From positions 1 through 64,000 of the forward strand of contig JACJYC010000009.1 of the NCBI GenBank assembly GCA_020636325.1: 64,000 bases of DNA, read 5' to 3'. The notes beneath the pieces were generated by a model, which was given only the letters and a program-made list of their open reading frames with translations, was not told the origin of the DNA and ran no database searches. This stretch comes from Lewinellaceae bacterium (GTDB lineage Bacteria > Bacteroidota > Bacteroidia > Chitinophagales > Saprospiraceae). The position numbers and the translations under genes are program-made. This document shows positions 44,715 to 53,518 of this stretch, piece by piece; the first letter of the stretch is position 1; each line of letters starts with the position of its first letter.

Positions 44715-45257
44715 ATGCAGCAAGATCGTTTGGAACAATTCATTTGGTCTAATCGGGAAGCTTTTGACGATGCGTCGCCGGGCTTGCGGGTATGGGCTCA
44801 ACTGGAGCGGCAGCTGGACGCCGGGCATAAACGCCGGTTCTCTCCGCGATCCCTGTTGAAGTACGCCGCCGCTGTCCTGCTGCTGCTCACAGCAGGCGCC
44901 GCAATCGGGTTTTATCTGAATAATCCCAAAAATCAGGAACAACCATTGACGGCTTCCGGGTCGGAACTCAGCGACCTCGAAAATTACTACAACCAGCAGG
45001 TCGACCAGAAATTTGCCCAATTGGCCAAATACAATTACGACCCCACCATCAAAGCCGATCTCGACCAGATCGACCAGGCTATGCTGGAACTGAAACAGGA
45101 ACTCTCGGTCGCCCCGAAAGGAAAGGAAAAGGAAATCATCCAGCGGCTGATCAAAAGCTACCAGTTGAAGATCCAGATCCTGGAGAAAATGCTGGATTTT
45201 GTTCAACCGGACGAACCGTCCAATGAAACCATAGCAACCAATGAAGTCAGTATTTAA
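44715..45257 (+). CDS. Single-pass membrane protein, candidate anti-sigma factor
   Basis: 180 residues: about 53 cytoplasmic residues (WSNREAFDDASPGLRVWAQLERQL), a transmembrane helix at about 54-74 (KYAAAVLLLLTAGAAIGFYL), and a periplasmic helical/coiled-coil part (FAQLAKYNYDPTIKADLDQIDQAMLELKQEL... KSYQLKIQILEKMLDFVQ). The usual zinc anti-sigma HxxxCxxC motif is absent. Position immediately after an ECF sigma gene (2-base gap) is the main argument for an anti-sigma role. The 3' end overlaps the next gene by 17 bases. Confidence 0.65.
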   Translation: MQQDRLEQFIWSNREAFDDASPGLRVWAQLERQLDAGHKRRFSPRSLLKYAAAVLLLLTAGAAIGFYLNNPKNQEQPLTASGSELSDLENYYNQQVDQKFAQLAKYNYDPTIKADLDQIDQAMLELKQELSVAPKGKEKEIIQRLIKSYQLKIQILEKMLDFVQPDEPSNETIATNEVSI

Positions 45258-46353
45258 AATCATACTCGCTTTGTTTCTGGTTTCGCTCTGCTTTTCCATG
45301 TCGCCGCCTGCATGGCAGGAATTTTCTCAAACCATCAAAAAAGAATTCGAGATTTCCCCGGACGGGACAACCAGCATCTCCAATAAATACGGTAAAGTAG
45401 ACGTAAAAACCTGGAACAACAACCGGGTCAGAATAGAGGTCAAGATCGTGGTCAATACCACCAGCGAAGACCTGGCCCACTCCGTCTTTCAACGGATCGG
45501 GGTCGATTTCAAGAACGCCCCTTCCCGCGTGGAAGCCTCCACCAATATCGAACCGGAGAAAAAATCCTGGTGGGGCTGGAATTCGGGCAAGGCAGACTAC
45601 AGCATCAATTATCAGGTGTACATGCCGCCGTCCAACCGGTTGGAAGTCGACGCCAAATACTGCGATGTATCAGTGGGTGAACTCAACAACGGCGCGTCGG
45701 TCAATGTCAAATACGGCTCCTTTGAAATGGACGGCCTCAAAGGCGACGCCCTGATCGAACTGGCCTACGGCAAAGGTAAGCTCGCAAAGGCCGGCGACGT
45801 CAGCGCTACCGTCAGCAACGGCACCCTCTCGATCGGACAATGCCGGGATATTGCCCTGAACTCCAAATACTCGGTCGTTAACCTGGAGAATACCGGCGAG
45901 ATCCGGTGCGAAACCCGCTTTGATACCTACAAGGTCGGCCAGGCTAAAGTGATCCGCAACCTGGGCAAATACGATAACCTGAGCATCAAATCGGCATCCG
46001 AAATTTACGTGAATTCCAAAAATACCGAGTGCCGCTTTGATAAGGTCGCCGGCGTACTCGACGCCAATATCTCTTATGGCAATATCTACGTCGGCGAGAT
46101 GTCAAAAAGCTTTTCTTCAGTAGATCTGCTCGGCGATTATACCGACATTTCGATCGGATTGCCCAAAGGGACTCCCTACGTGCTGGATGCCAGCGCCAAT
46201 TACGCAGGGATCGGTTATCCCAAAATGATGACCGTCACCTACGAAAAAGAACAAATGACCTCCCATGAGGTGAAAGGATACGCCGGCAGCAACAACGGCA
46301 GCCTGATCAAAGCCCGCTTGCGCTACGGCGCACTGAAGATCCGGGAAGAATGA
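45241..46353 (+). CDS. Secreted adhesin-like / DUF4097-type protein
   Basis: 370 residues, signal peptide (MKSVFKIILALFLVSLCFSMS). Repeated short beta motifs (GKVDVKTWNNNRVRIEVKI, DVSVGELNNGASVNVKYGSFEMDGLKGDALIELAYGKGKLAKAGDVSATVSNGTLSI) form a beta-helix-like stack typical of DUF4097/putative auto-transporter head GIN-like proteins. Likely a periplasmic or outer-membrane-associated protein that may deliver an envelope signal to the sigma/anti-sigma pair encoded just upstream. Confidence 0.7.
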   Translation: MKSVFKIILALFLVSLCFSMSPPAWQEFSQTIKKEFEISPDGTTSISNKYGKVDVKTWNNNRVRIEVKIVVNTTSEDLAHSVFQRIGVDFKNAPSRVEASTNIEPEKKSWWGWNSGKADYSINYQVYMPPSNRLEVDAKYCDVSVGELNNGASVNVKYGSFEMDGLKGDALIELAYGKGKLAKAGDVSATVSNGTLSIGQCRDIALNSKYSVVNLENTGEIRCETRFDTYKVGQAKVIRNLGKYDNLSIKSASEIYVNSKNTECRFDKVAGVLDANISYGNIYVGEMSKSFSSVDLLGDYTDISIGLPKGTPYVLDASANYAGIGYPKMMTVTYEKEQMTSHEVKGYAGSNNGSLIKARLRYGALKIREE

Positions 46354-46406
46354 GACTTTTTAGTCATATATTGTAAGCCACAAGTCGTAAGACGCTTGCA
46401 ACATCC

Positions 46407-46465
46407 ACTTACAACTTACAACTTACAACTTACGACTTACGACTTACAACTTACGACTTACAACT
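46407..46465 (+). repeat. Decamer tandem array (ACTTACAACT type)
   Basis: Units CTTACAACTT / CTTACGACTT repeated about six times. The rest of 46354-46565 shows no gene. Confidence 0.85.
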
Positions 46466-46565
46466 AAAAAAATAATCACCACAGGACGCAAACCTTTACC
46501 CAACGGGGTAAACCGCGCCCGCACTGTTTTGCAATACTAGTCCAATTTATCACTTACGGCTGTTT

Positions 46566-46609
46566 AGCCACTTTGGTAACTTTTTTTTCGCCAAAGTGGC
46601 TTTTTTTTT
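46566..46609 (+). terminator. Stem-loop with long T-run
   Basis: AGCCACTTTGG (46566-46576) pairs with CCAAAGTGGCT (46591-46601), loop of 14 bases containing T8, followed by eight further Ts. Likely terminates read-through from the sigma operon before the RNase gene at 46627. Confidence 0.75.
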
Positions 46610-46626
46610 AACTTGCCCATAAAAAC

Positions 46627-48033
46627 ATGAAGATCCAATTCTGCGGGGCGGCCAGAGAAGTCACCGGAAGCGCTCACCTCGTAACGCTCGACAACGGATT
46701 CAAAGTTTTGCTGGATTGCGGGATGTACCAGGGATATTCCGATGACATGAAGGATTTCAACTCGACCTGGTTATTCGACCCTCATGATATTGATTGCCTT
46801 ATTCTTTCCCATTCCCATATCGACCATATCGGTCGCGTTCCCCGGCTGGTCAAGGACGGTTTTGAGGGCAATATCCATTGCACGCACGCCACCCGGAGCC
46901 TCTGTTCGATCATGCTGCTGGATGCGGCGCTGATCCAGGAACGGGACGCCGAATTCTACAACAAGCATATCTTACCCAAGAAAAAGAAACACGAAGCGCC
47001 CCGCGTGCCGCTGTACACTTCCGAGGATGTTTCGGAGGCGATGGGCCGGTTCGTCGGGTACGGATACGACCGATGGTTTACGATCCATCCGGATGTCGAT
47101 GTCCTGTTCAGGGATGCCGGCCATATCCTCGGCAGCGCCAGCGTGACCCTCCGCATCCGCGAGAACGGCAAGACCACGATGTTCGGATTCTCAGGCGATG
47201 TCGGGCGCCCCAACCGGCCGATCCTGCGGGATCCGCAACCGATGCCGGAACTGGATTACCTCCTGTGCGAATCCACCTACGGCGACCAGGACCACGAGCA
47301 GCCGCCGGCCGAGGTGGACCACTTCCTGCGCATCATCCGGCATACCTGCGTGGAAAAGCGCGGCAAACTCATCATCCCCGCCTTCAGCGTAGGCCGTACC
47401 CAGGAGATCGTTTACCTGCTCGACCAACTGGAAAACGCAGGCAAATTGCCCCATATTCCGGTGTATGTCGACAGCCCGCTGGCCGTGAATGCCACCGTCG
47501 TATTCGGGTCTCACCCGGAATGTTACGACAAGCAGCTCAACGCCTATATGCTCAAGGATCCGAACCCTTTCGGCTTCAACGACCTCACCTATATCAAGGA
47601 GACCGAGGACTCCAAAAAGCTGAACGATATGCACGACCCTTGCATCATCATCAGCGCTTCAGGCATGATCAACGCGGGCAGGGTCAAGCACCACGTGTTC
47701 AACAGCATCGACGATGAGCGAAATACCATTCTGATGGTCGGGTACTGTTCACCCGATACGCCGGGCGGGAAACTGCGGGAAGGCGTGACGGCCCTGAAGT
47801 TGTTCGGCGAATTCAAACCCGTAAAAGCGGAAATCGAGATCATGGATTCCTTCTCCGCGCATGCTGACCGGATGGAATTGCTGTCTTTTGTGAAGAATCA
47901 GCGCGGTTCGGTCAAAAAGATGTTCCTGGTGCATGGCACGATTGACCGGCAGGAAAAATTCAGAGACCTGTTAATGGAAAACGGCTTCCGGGATGTGGAG
48001 ATTCCGGTGCTGGGAGAAACCTTCAAGATATGA
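46627..48033 (+). CDS. Beta-CASP MBL-fold RNA metallo-hydrolase
   Basis: 468 residues. The metallo-beta-lactamase motif HSHIDH (62-67) and a later DAGHILGS give metal ligands; the beta-CASP region includes FSVGRTQEIVYLLDQL, PVYVDSPLA and the C-terminal FSAHADR and LVHGT signatures, as in CPSF-73-type and archaeal/bacterial RNases. Predicted to process or degrade RNA endonucleolytically; a DNA role is less likely. Length is typical. It is separated from upstream genes by a terminator and faces a convergent gene. Confidence 0.92.
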   Translation: MKIQFCGAAREVTGSAHLVTLDNGFKVLLDCGMYQGYSDDMKDFNSTWLFDPHDIDCLILSHSHIDHIGRVPRLVKDGFEGNIHCTHATRSLCSIMLLDAALIQERDAEFYNKHILPKKKKHEAPRVPLYTSEDVSEAMGRFVGYGYDRWFTIHPDVDVLFRDAGHILGSASVTLRIRENGKTTMFGFSGDVGRPNRPILRDPQPMPELDYLLCESTYGDQDHEQPPAEVDHFLRIIRHTCVEKRGKLIIPAFSVGRTQEIVYLLDQLENAGKLPHIPVYVDSPLAVNATVVFGSHPECYDKQLNAYMLKDPNPFGFNDLTYIKETEDSKKLNDMHDPCIIISASGMINAGRVKHHVFNSIDDERNTILMVGYCSPDTPGGKLREGVTALKLFGEFKPVKAEIEIMDSFSAHADRMELLSFVKNQRGSVKKMFLVHGTIDRQEKFRDLLMENGFRDVEIPVLGETFKI

Positions 48034-48130
48034 GGAACCGGTTATTCTAACCTGCCTGCGTGCGTTTTGGCCGCCGGAGACCGGCCAGGCAGGAAACTGA
48101 GGAATCGGTTTCTCGAATAACCGGTTCCTC
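48032..48130. terminator. Nested inverted repeat, possible bidirectional terminator
   Basis: Outer arms GAGGAACCGGTTATTC (48032-48047) and its exact complement at 48115-48130; inner arms CCTGCCTG and CAGGCAGG near 48051-48092. Lies between convergent genes and overlaps the stop of the RNase gene. Confidence 0.55.
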
Positions 48131-48153
48131 AGTTCCTCAATGCTTCAGTCAAA

Positions 48154-48879
48154 TCAGACTTTCGGATTCTGTATCTTGTTCAGCAACAGGGCGGCCCTGC
48201 GCATGAAGTCTTCGTGGTGTTCGGTGTATTCGTTGTAGACCATCATGAGACGGGCTGCGTCGAATGCGGCCGATTTCGGAACGATCTGGCGCGAGGCGAT
48301 AGGGTGCAACCAGTATTCCAGGTTGGCCGTGCGCAGGTAATTCCGGTCGTAATCAAAATCGATGACCACGGACAGTTTGTTCAGGGAGAACAGATAGTCC
48401 GTCTCCTTGTTCAGGTCCTTTTGGAGGTCAACGATGTTGAAACGCTCGAAGTTAACGCCCGTTCTTTCACACAGGAAGATGTCGCGGCGGCCGTCAAAGA
48501 CAATAATGTCCCTGAAGCGGTATTTCTTGAGGTTTTTCAACAAGAAATTCTTGATGGGCATCTTGGTGGGGCGGAGCTGCTTGAAGGCGTACTTGAGGTT
48601 GTCCTCGCTCAGGCGGTACTCTTCATCGAATGGGCGGCGTCGGCGCGTTTTCATGTTGATGACCTCTTTGCCGCGGCCGATGGTATGTCCCAGTTCGTTG
48701 ACCTTTGCGAAAACATCAACGACTTCAACATTGGCGCTGTTGGTCCAACTTTCCAGAAAGATCTTGTTTGAGCCTTTTTCGAAAACAAGAAGCGCGATTT
48801 CACTTATCGCATAAAAGTTGGGGTATCCACCGTAAATGTTGCCATACTTCAATTCTAAAAATGCAATATTAGTGTTCAC
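48154..48879 (-). CDS. Hypothetical protein, possibly a degenerate RNase H-fold/DEDD exonuclease-like
   Basis: 241 residues, cytosolic. N-terminus NIAFLELKYGNIYGGYPNFYAISEIALLVFEKGSNK looks like the first strands of a DEDD nuclease (xExK... ISEIALVVF), and RDIIVFDGRRDIFLCERTGVNFERFNIVDLQKDL resembles its second motif, while the expected Dx E first pair is LxE, so activity is doubtful. Interior charge-rich segment MKTRRRRPFDEEYR. No family recognised; this is a weak structural guess. Convergent with the MBL RNase gene. Confidence 0.45.
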   Translation of the reverse strand: MNTNIAFLELKYGNIYGGYPNFYAISEIALLVFEKGSNKIFLESWTNSANVEVVDVFAKVNELGHTIGRGKEVINMKTRRRRPFDEEYRLSEDNLKYAFKQLRPTKMPIKNFLLKNLKKYRFRDIIVFDGRRDIFLCERTGVNFERFNIVDLQKDLNKETDYLFSLNKLSVVIDFDYDRNYLRTANLEYWLHPIASRQIVPKSAAFDAARLMMVYNEYTEHHEDFMRRAALLLNKIQNPKV

Positions 48880-49051
48880 GGTTTTGGTTGTTTATTAAAA
48901 ATTATTTTTGGGTTGGGTAAAACCGGTTCAATTCAATTTGGTGCGTTCATCCTGCAATTTAGGGATAAAAATTCGAATGTCTGCATTCAAAAGTGGCACA
49001 AAATTAAATTTCTATGTCAATTTTATGCAAGATTGGCGGATAAATATTCCG

Positions 49052-50155
49052 TCATGCTGTAAATATGAAGCGACCGTTCTCGTAAATTTTTTCATCGTCC
49101 GCATAAATTTCTCCGCCGTTCCTCATTTCCGTGATCATATCCCAGTGAACGGACGACTGATTTTGGCCGCCGGTCTGCAAATACGACTGCCCGATGGCCA
49201 TATGAACGGTGCCGCCTATTTTTTCATCGAACAGGATATTGCGGGTCATCCGGTCGATGTTGTAATTGGTGCCCACAGCCGCTTCGCCGAACCGGCGCGT
49301 TCCTTCCAGTTGGAATACGTGGTCGAGCACCTGCTTGCCCTTCGAGGCTTCCCATTTGTCGATGTAACCGTCTTTCACCCAAAGGGTTACGCCTTCCACT
49401 TCCTTGCCCATGTATAAGGCTGGAAAGGAAAAATGCACAACGCCGTTGACGGAATCCTCCACGGGGGAGGTGTATACTTCGCCGGACGGCATGTTGGTCT
49501 GACCGTCGGAATTGATCCATTTCCTGCCGCGGGTGGAGAAGGTGATATCGGTTCCATCCGTGACGTACCTTACTTTTTCCCGGGCGTTCAGCACATCCAC
49601 GATCTGCTGTTGCTGCTGACGGACGCCCAGCCAGCCGGCCACGGGGTCGTCGTCAAACAACCGGCAGGCGCCGTACACGAAGTCCTCATATTCTTCCAGG
49701 GAAAGGCCGGCTTCCTGGGCGCTGGCCTGGGTCGGGAACTGGCACAGGTTGCGCTTCAGGTCCCGGGTGGCGGTCCGTTTGAAGTACAGGTCCGAAGCCG
49801 GTTTCATGGCGGCCTGCCGGATCGAGGATTTTTTCGGATCGGTCTGGTGGTCCTCCCTCAGGTTGAACGGCGCGCGGATATAGAGATAGGCTTCAAATTC
49901 GGCCATAGCCTTTTCATAGGTCGGCGACACCCAATTGAGCTGATCTTCGCCGGCTTCCTGCATGAAGATGCGGTTTTGTTCCCGCATATCCATTTGCACT
50001 TCCACGTGGGCGCCTGCCCGCAAGGCCCGGCGGTACACTTCCCGGATCAGGGGTTCCGCCAGGGTTGTAGAGCGAATGAGCAGGCGTTCTCCGGCTTTGA
50101 TCTCCAGGCAATAATCGACCAGAAGGGCGCCGTATTTTTCCAGGATATTCTTCAT
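49052..50155 (-). CDS. M29 family aminopeptidase (AmpS/AmpT-like)
   Basis: 367 residues. The thermophilic-type aminopeptidase motifs are visible: NMPSGEVYTSPVED (metal ligand glutamate), EGTRRFGEAAVGTN, IGGTVHMAIGQSY with histidine ligand and SSVHWDMI. Cleaves N-terminal residues from peptides in the cytosol with a dimetal centre. Length slightly below the 410 typical of AmpS. Followed 24 bases later in the same direction region by hflX is on the opposite side of its start (hflX ends at 50180), so the two genes may be in one transcript with hflX first. Confidence 0.9.
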   Translation of the reverse strand: MKNILEKYGALLVDYCLEIKAGERLLIRSTTLAEPLIREVYRRALRAGAHVEVQMDMREQNRIFMQEAGEDQLNWVSPTYEKAMAEFEAYLYIRAPFNLREDHQTDPKKSSIRQAAMKPASDLYFKRTATRDLKRNLCQFPTQASAQEAGLSLEEYEDFVYGACRLFDDDPVAGWLGVRQQQQQIVDVLNAREKVRYVTDGTDITFSTRGRKWINSDGQTNMPSGEVYTSPVEDSVNGVVHFSFPALYMGKEVEGVTLWVKDGYIDKWEASKGKQVLDHVFQLEGTRRFGEAAVGTNYNIDRMTRNILFDEKIGGTVHMAIGQSYLQTGGQNQSSVHWDMITEMRNGGEIYADDEKIYENGRFIFTA

Positions 50156-50179
50156 TTATGAAGGGTTGTATATGGGTTT

Positions 50180-51403
50180 TTACCACCGTTGGGCGTGGTA
50201 GGGATACCGGATCATGTATTGCTCCCGGATCATTTCCAGGACTTTTGCCCGCAATTGATCGATATTCTCACGGGTCAGCGCCGAAACGAACATGTTGTCA
50301 TAGCCGAACAAAAAGCGCAGGCTGCCCTGAAGCCCTTCCTCGATTTCGACCTTGCCCTCCTCGTCGAGATAAGGGTCGTAATTCTTTTTCCGGTACAGGT
50401 CGATCTTGTTGAACACCATCAGCATGGGTTTGTTCAGTGCGCCGAGCTCCTGCAGGGTTTCGTGGACGGTCCGGATCTGGTCTTCGTGCTGCGGATGGGC
50501 GATATCCACCACATGGATCAGGATGTCGCTTTCGCGCACCTCGTCGAGGGTGGATTTGAAGCTTTCCACCAGGTGGTGCGGCAGTTTCCGGATGAAACCC
50601 ACGGTGTCGGACAGCAGGAACGGGACATTCTCCCAGGCCAGTTTCCGAACGGTGGTATCCAGGGTAGCGAACAGCTTGTCTTCGGCGAACACTTCCGACT
50701 TGCTCAGCAGGTTCATCAGCGTGGATTTGCCGACGTTGGTATACCCCACCAGCGCTACCCGGATCAGCTCGCCCCGGTTCTTGCGCTGGGTGACGTTCTG
50801 CTGTTCGATCTTTTCCAGTTTTTTCTTGAGCAGCGCGATCTTGTCGCGTACGATCCGGCGGTCGGTTTCGATCTCTTTCTCACCGGGGCCGCGCATGCCG
50901 ATACCGCCGCGTTGGCGCTCAAGGTGCGACCAAAGGCCGCGCAGGCGGGGCAGCATGTACTGCATCTGGGCCAGTTCGACCTGGGTTTTGGCCTGTGCCG
51001 TTTGGGCGCGGGTGGCAAAAATGTCCAGGATGAGGCTGCTCCGGTCAATGATCTTGACCTTGAGGGCTTCTTCCAGGTTGCTCAGTTGTTTGCCGGTGAG
51101 GTCATCGTCAAAAATAACCATGTTGATCCGCTCGTCCTTTTCAACGTATTCGGCAATTTCTTCCAGCTTCCCCTTACCGATAAAGGTGCGGGAATCGGGG
51201 TGGGGCAGGCGTTGAATGAACCGTTTGACCGATTCGGCGCCTGCGGTCAGGGCCAGAAATTCCAGCTCGTCGAGGTATTCCTGTACCTGGGATTCCGATT
51301 GGCTGGCGTGGATCATGCCGACCAGCACGGCGTATTCCGTTGATTTCCTGATGCCGAGTTTCTGCTTCTCTCCAATATTCCATTGGCTTTCCATACGTAT
51401 CAT
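50180..51403 (-). CDS. hflX: Ribosome-associated GTPase HflX
   Basis: 407 residues. HflX N-terminal domain with HPDSRTFIGKGKLEEI and the GGIGMRGPGEKEIETDRR loop, then GTPase motifs: G1 GYTNVGKS, G3 DTVGFIRKLP, G4 NKID and G5 SAL. In E. coli it splits stalled 70S ribosomes after heat stress. The ATG at 51403 overlaps the EnvC-like stop by 4 bases (ATGA), implying coupled translation; an inner ATG three codons later is an alternative. Confidence 0.96.
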   Translation of the reverse strand: MIRMESQWNIGEKQKLGIRKSTEYAVLVGMIHASQSESQVQEYLDELEFLALTAGAESVKRFIQRLPHPDSRTFIGKGKLEEIAEYVEKDERINMVIFDDDLTGKQLSNLEEALKVKIIDRSSLILDIFATRAQTAQAKTQVELAQMQYMLPRLRGLWSHLERQRGGIGMRGPGEKEIETDRRIVRDKIALLKKKLEKIEQQNVTQRKNRGELIRVALVGYTNVGKSTLMNLLSKSEVFAEDKLFATLDTTVRKLAWENVPFLLSDTVGFIRKLPHHLVESFKSTLDEVRESDILIHVVDIAHPQHEDQIRTVHETLQELGALNKPMLMVFNKIDLYRKKNYDPYLDEEGKVEIEEGLQGSLRFLFGYDNMFVSALTRENIDQLRAKVLEMIREQYMIRYPYHAQRW

Positions 51404-52635
51404 TGCTTTTTTAACCAGAGTGCAGGGTTGAGGTGTTGTTTTTCATGCCAGAGTTCAAAATGTACTTCCGGGTCTTCGGCGGCCAGCGTTCCCAGGCTTT
51501 GCCCTGCTTTGATCATATCTTCCCGTTTGCAACTGACCACATCCAGATTGGAATAGACCGTATAATAATCGCCGTGTTGCAAGATGACGGCATTCCGGTA
51601 GCTGGGTACAAAAAGGATGCCGGAGACCTTGCCGTCGAAAACCGCCCGCACCTCCGACCCGGCGCCCGACCGGATGTCGATGCCGTTGTTGGAAATGTAA
51701 ACGGATTTGAGCGTGGGGTGCGCCTGCCGGCCGAATGACTTGACGATCATGCCGTCGTCGACGGGCCAGGGCAGCTTGCCGCGGTTGGCCGGTAAAAAGC
51801 CGCCGGTCGCCGCGGCAACCGGAACGTCGCTCCTGGAGGTGGAGGTGACGGTCGGGTTTTTGGCCTCTTCTTTCCTTTTTTTGGTTTCTTCGCGGATGAC
51901 CAGCTCGATGGCTGCGTTCATCTGCTCGTGGGCTTTTTGTTGTTGCTGGATTTGCGCCAGCAGCTGTTTTTCGTTCTTTTTGAGGTCGGTCACCAGGACG
52001 GCAATTTTTTCCAGCTCTGCATTCAGCGTTGCCTGCTGGGATTCGGCCGCTCTCAGCAAATCTTCTTTTTCCACCCTGGCGCCGGCCAGCTGTTCCTTTT
52101 TATCAATGAGGGTTTGCTGGGTTTCTTCGATCAGCAGCGCCTGGCGGTTCCGGTACCGGTCGTATTGCCGGTAATACTGCCACCGGCGGAAGGCATCGTT
52201 CAGGTTTTGCGCCGAGAACAGAAAGACCCGCCAGCTGCCGCTCAGTTTGTGGCGCAGGGCCGCCCGCAGGACCTTGGCGTATTCGTCGCGAAGGGTGTTG
52301 AGGTCGTCGCCGAGCAGGGTCACGACCTCGTCGACCCGGGCGATGCCGGCGTCGGCCTGCTGAATTTCCTGTTCGAGGGTAAAAATGAGCCGTTCGCGCT
52401 TGCGGGCCTGGGATTGCAAAAGGAAGAGCTGTTCCTCTTTGGAGGCCTTATCCACCTGAATGACGGACAGCTTGTCATTGTTGGCCTTGATCTCAGCCAG
52501 CAATTGCTTGCGGTCGGCCTCGAGCTGCGAGCGGTCGTTGGGGATCTGCCCATTCGACGGCAGCGCAAATACCAGCAATATCAGGCTTGTGAGCGCTAAC
52601 GGACGGTGAATGATATGAACGATTTTAAACCTCAT
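51400..52635 (-). CDS. EnvC-like murein hydrolase activator (M23/LytM degenerate)
   Basis: 411 residues from the ATG at 52635. Signal peptide, then a long coiled coil (LEADRKQLLAEIKANNDKLSVIQVDKASKEEQL...), then a LytM/M23 domain. The catalytic HxxxD position reads NGID (asparagine in place of the metal-binding histidine), while the later HFELW is retained, so the enzyme is probably inactive and acts as an amidase activator like EnvC/NlpD. Third gene of the TPR-DUF4292-EnvC-HflX operon. Confidence 0.85.
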   Translation of the reverse strand: MRFKIVHIIHRPLALTSLILLVFALPSNGQIPNDRSQLEADRKQLLAEIKANNDKLSVIQVDKASKEEQLFLLQSQARKRERLIFTLEQEIQQADAGIARVDEVVTLLGDDLNTLRDEYAKVLRAALRHKLSGSWRVFLFSAQNLNDAFRRWQYYRQYDRYRNRQALLIEETQQTLIDKKEQLAGARVEKEDLLRAAESQQATLNAELEKIAVLVTDLKKNEKQLLAQIQQQQKAHEQMNAAIELVIREETKKRKEEAKNPTVTSTSRSDVPVAAATGGFLPANRGKLPWPVDDGMIVKSFGRQAHPTLKSVYISNNGIDIRSGAGSEVRAVFDGKVSGILFVPSYRNAVILQHGDYYTVYSNLDVVSCKREDMIKAGQSLGTLAAEDPEVHFELWHEKQHLNPALWLKKQ

Positions 52636-52678
52636 GCTCTCTAAAGTACAACGATCGGTGCGGTTTGGTTGCTCCGGG

Positions 52679-53473
52679 TCAGTCGATCCGTTTATAGCGG
52701 TCCGGGATTTCAAACTTGATCTCCAGGGGACCGGCGAGGTCGACATCGGAAAAATTGAGCTTTACTTTTACACGACCGCTTTCGCGGGAAAAAAGTTCCG
52801 CTTCCCGAAGATAAGGAAAATCTTTATTGGCTTTATTGGCGGGTTTGTAATCTTCCAGCGACATGTCGAGGCTCCGGTCCTGCCCGTTATCCCTTAGACT
52901 CATCCGCTCCAGCAGCAGGTTGGGTGCGGGGCCGACCCAGAAGTGATTTTCGGGCCTGCCGGCCGCGCCGTTGAAGAGGTGGATCTGCCCGCCGGTCGTG
53001 TCGATGGTCATATTGGCCGTAGAGCCGATAAAAACGGGATTGCCCAGCAGCAGGGCCTGGATCATGTTGAGGTTGGCCGGCAGCTGGTATTCCCGCTGGA
53101 TAAAACCCAGGTCTTTGGCCATATACTCGCCGTTGAGCCGGTTGATCACGTATACGGAATCGGGGGTGACCAGGGCCCGGGCCACTTCAAAACCGAACTT
53201 TTTGACGCTCACCCAGATCAGGCTGTCCTTGCGCATTTTGATGTTCAGGGTCCCGGAGGCCGATTGGGAATCATCGGCGAATTCGATGCGCGCTTTGGCG
53301 GAAAACCACTTGGCGTTGACCTGGTTCTTGAGGAGCCTGTTCATCAGCACATCGGCATCGGCCGGTACGGCGCCGGCATCGGCAGCCTTTCGGGCGGAGC
53401 CGCAACCGGTTGACAGGATCAGCAGCAGCCCCAGGGGCAGCAGGACAGCATGGAAGAGCCGGATAGTTTTCAT
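52679..53473 (-). CDS. DUF4292 lipoprotein (LolB/LppX-like fold)
   Basis: 264 residues. Lipobox LSTGC (C24). The domain starts with NAKWFSAKARIEFADDSQSASGTLNIKMRKDSLIWVSVKKFGFEVARALVTPDSVYVINRL, typical of DUF4292, with a concave sheet suited to lipid binding. Bacteroidota carry it in a conserved TPR/DUF4292/M23 cluster, suggesting a role in outer-membrane assembly (inference from conserved order). Gap to the EnvC gene is 43 bases. Confidence 0.88.
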   Translation of the reverse strand: MKTIRLFHAVLLPLGLLLILSTGCGSARKAADAGAVPADADVLMNRLLKNQVNAKWFSAKARIEFADDSQSASGTLNIKMRKDSLIWVSVKKFGFEVARALVTPDSVYVINRLNGEYMAKDLGFIQREYQLPANLNMIQALLLGNPVFIGSTANMTIDTTGGQIHLFNGAAGRPENHFWVGPAPNLLLERMSLRDNGQDRSLDMSLEDYKPANKANKDFPYLREAELFSRESGRVKVKLNFSDVDLAGPLEIKFEIPDRYKRID

Positions 53474-53518
53474 CGGGATGATTTTATGAACTTTTTTTTG
53501 GATGAGCGGTAAGGGTGA

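Noticed and set aside
50189..51343. 384-codon plus-strand open frame opposite hflX
   Set aside because: hflX motifs are definitive on the minus strand; the other reading has no recognisable protein features.
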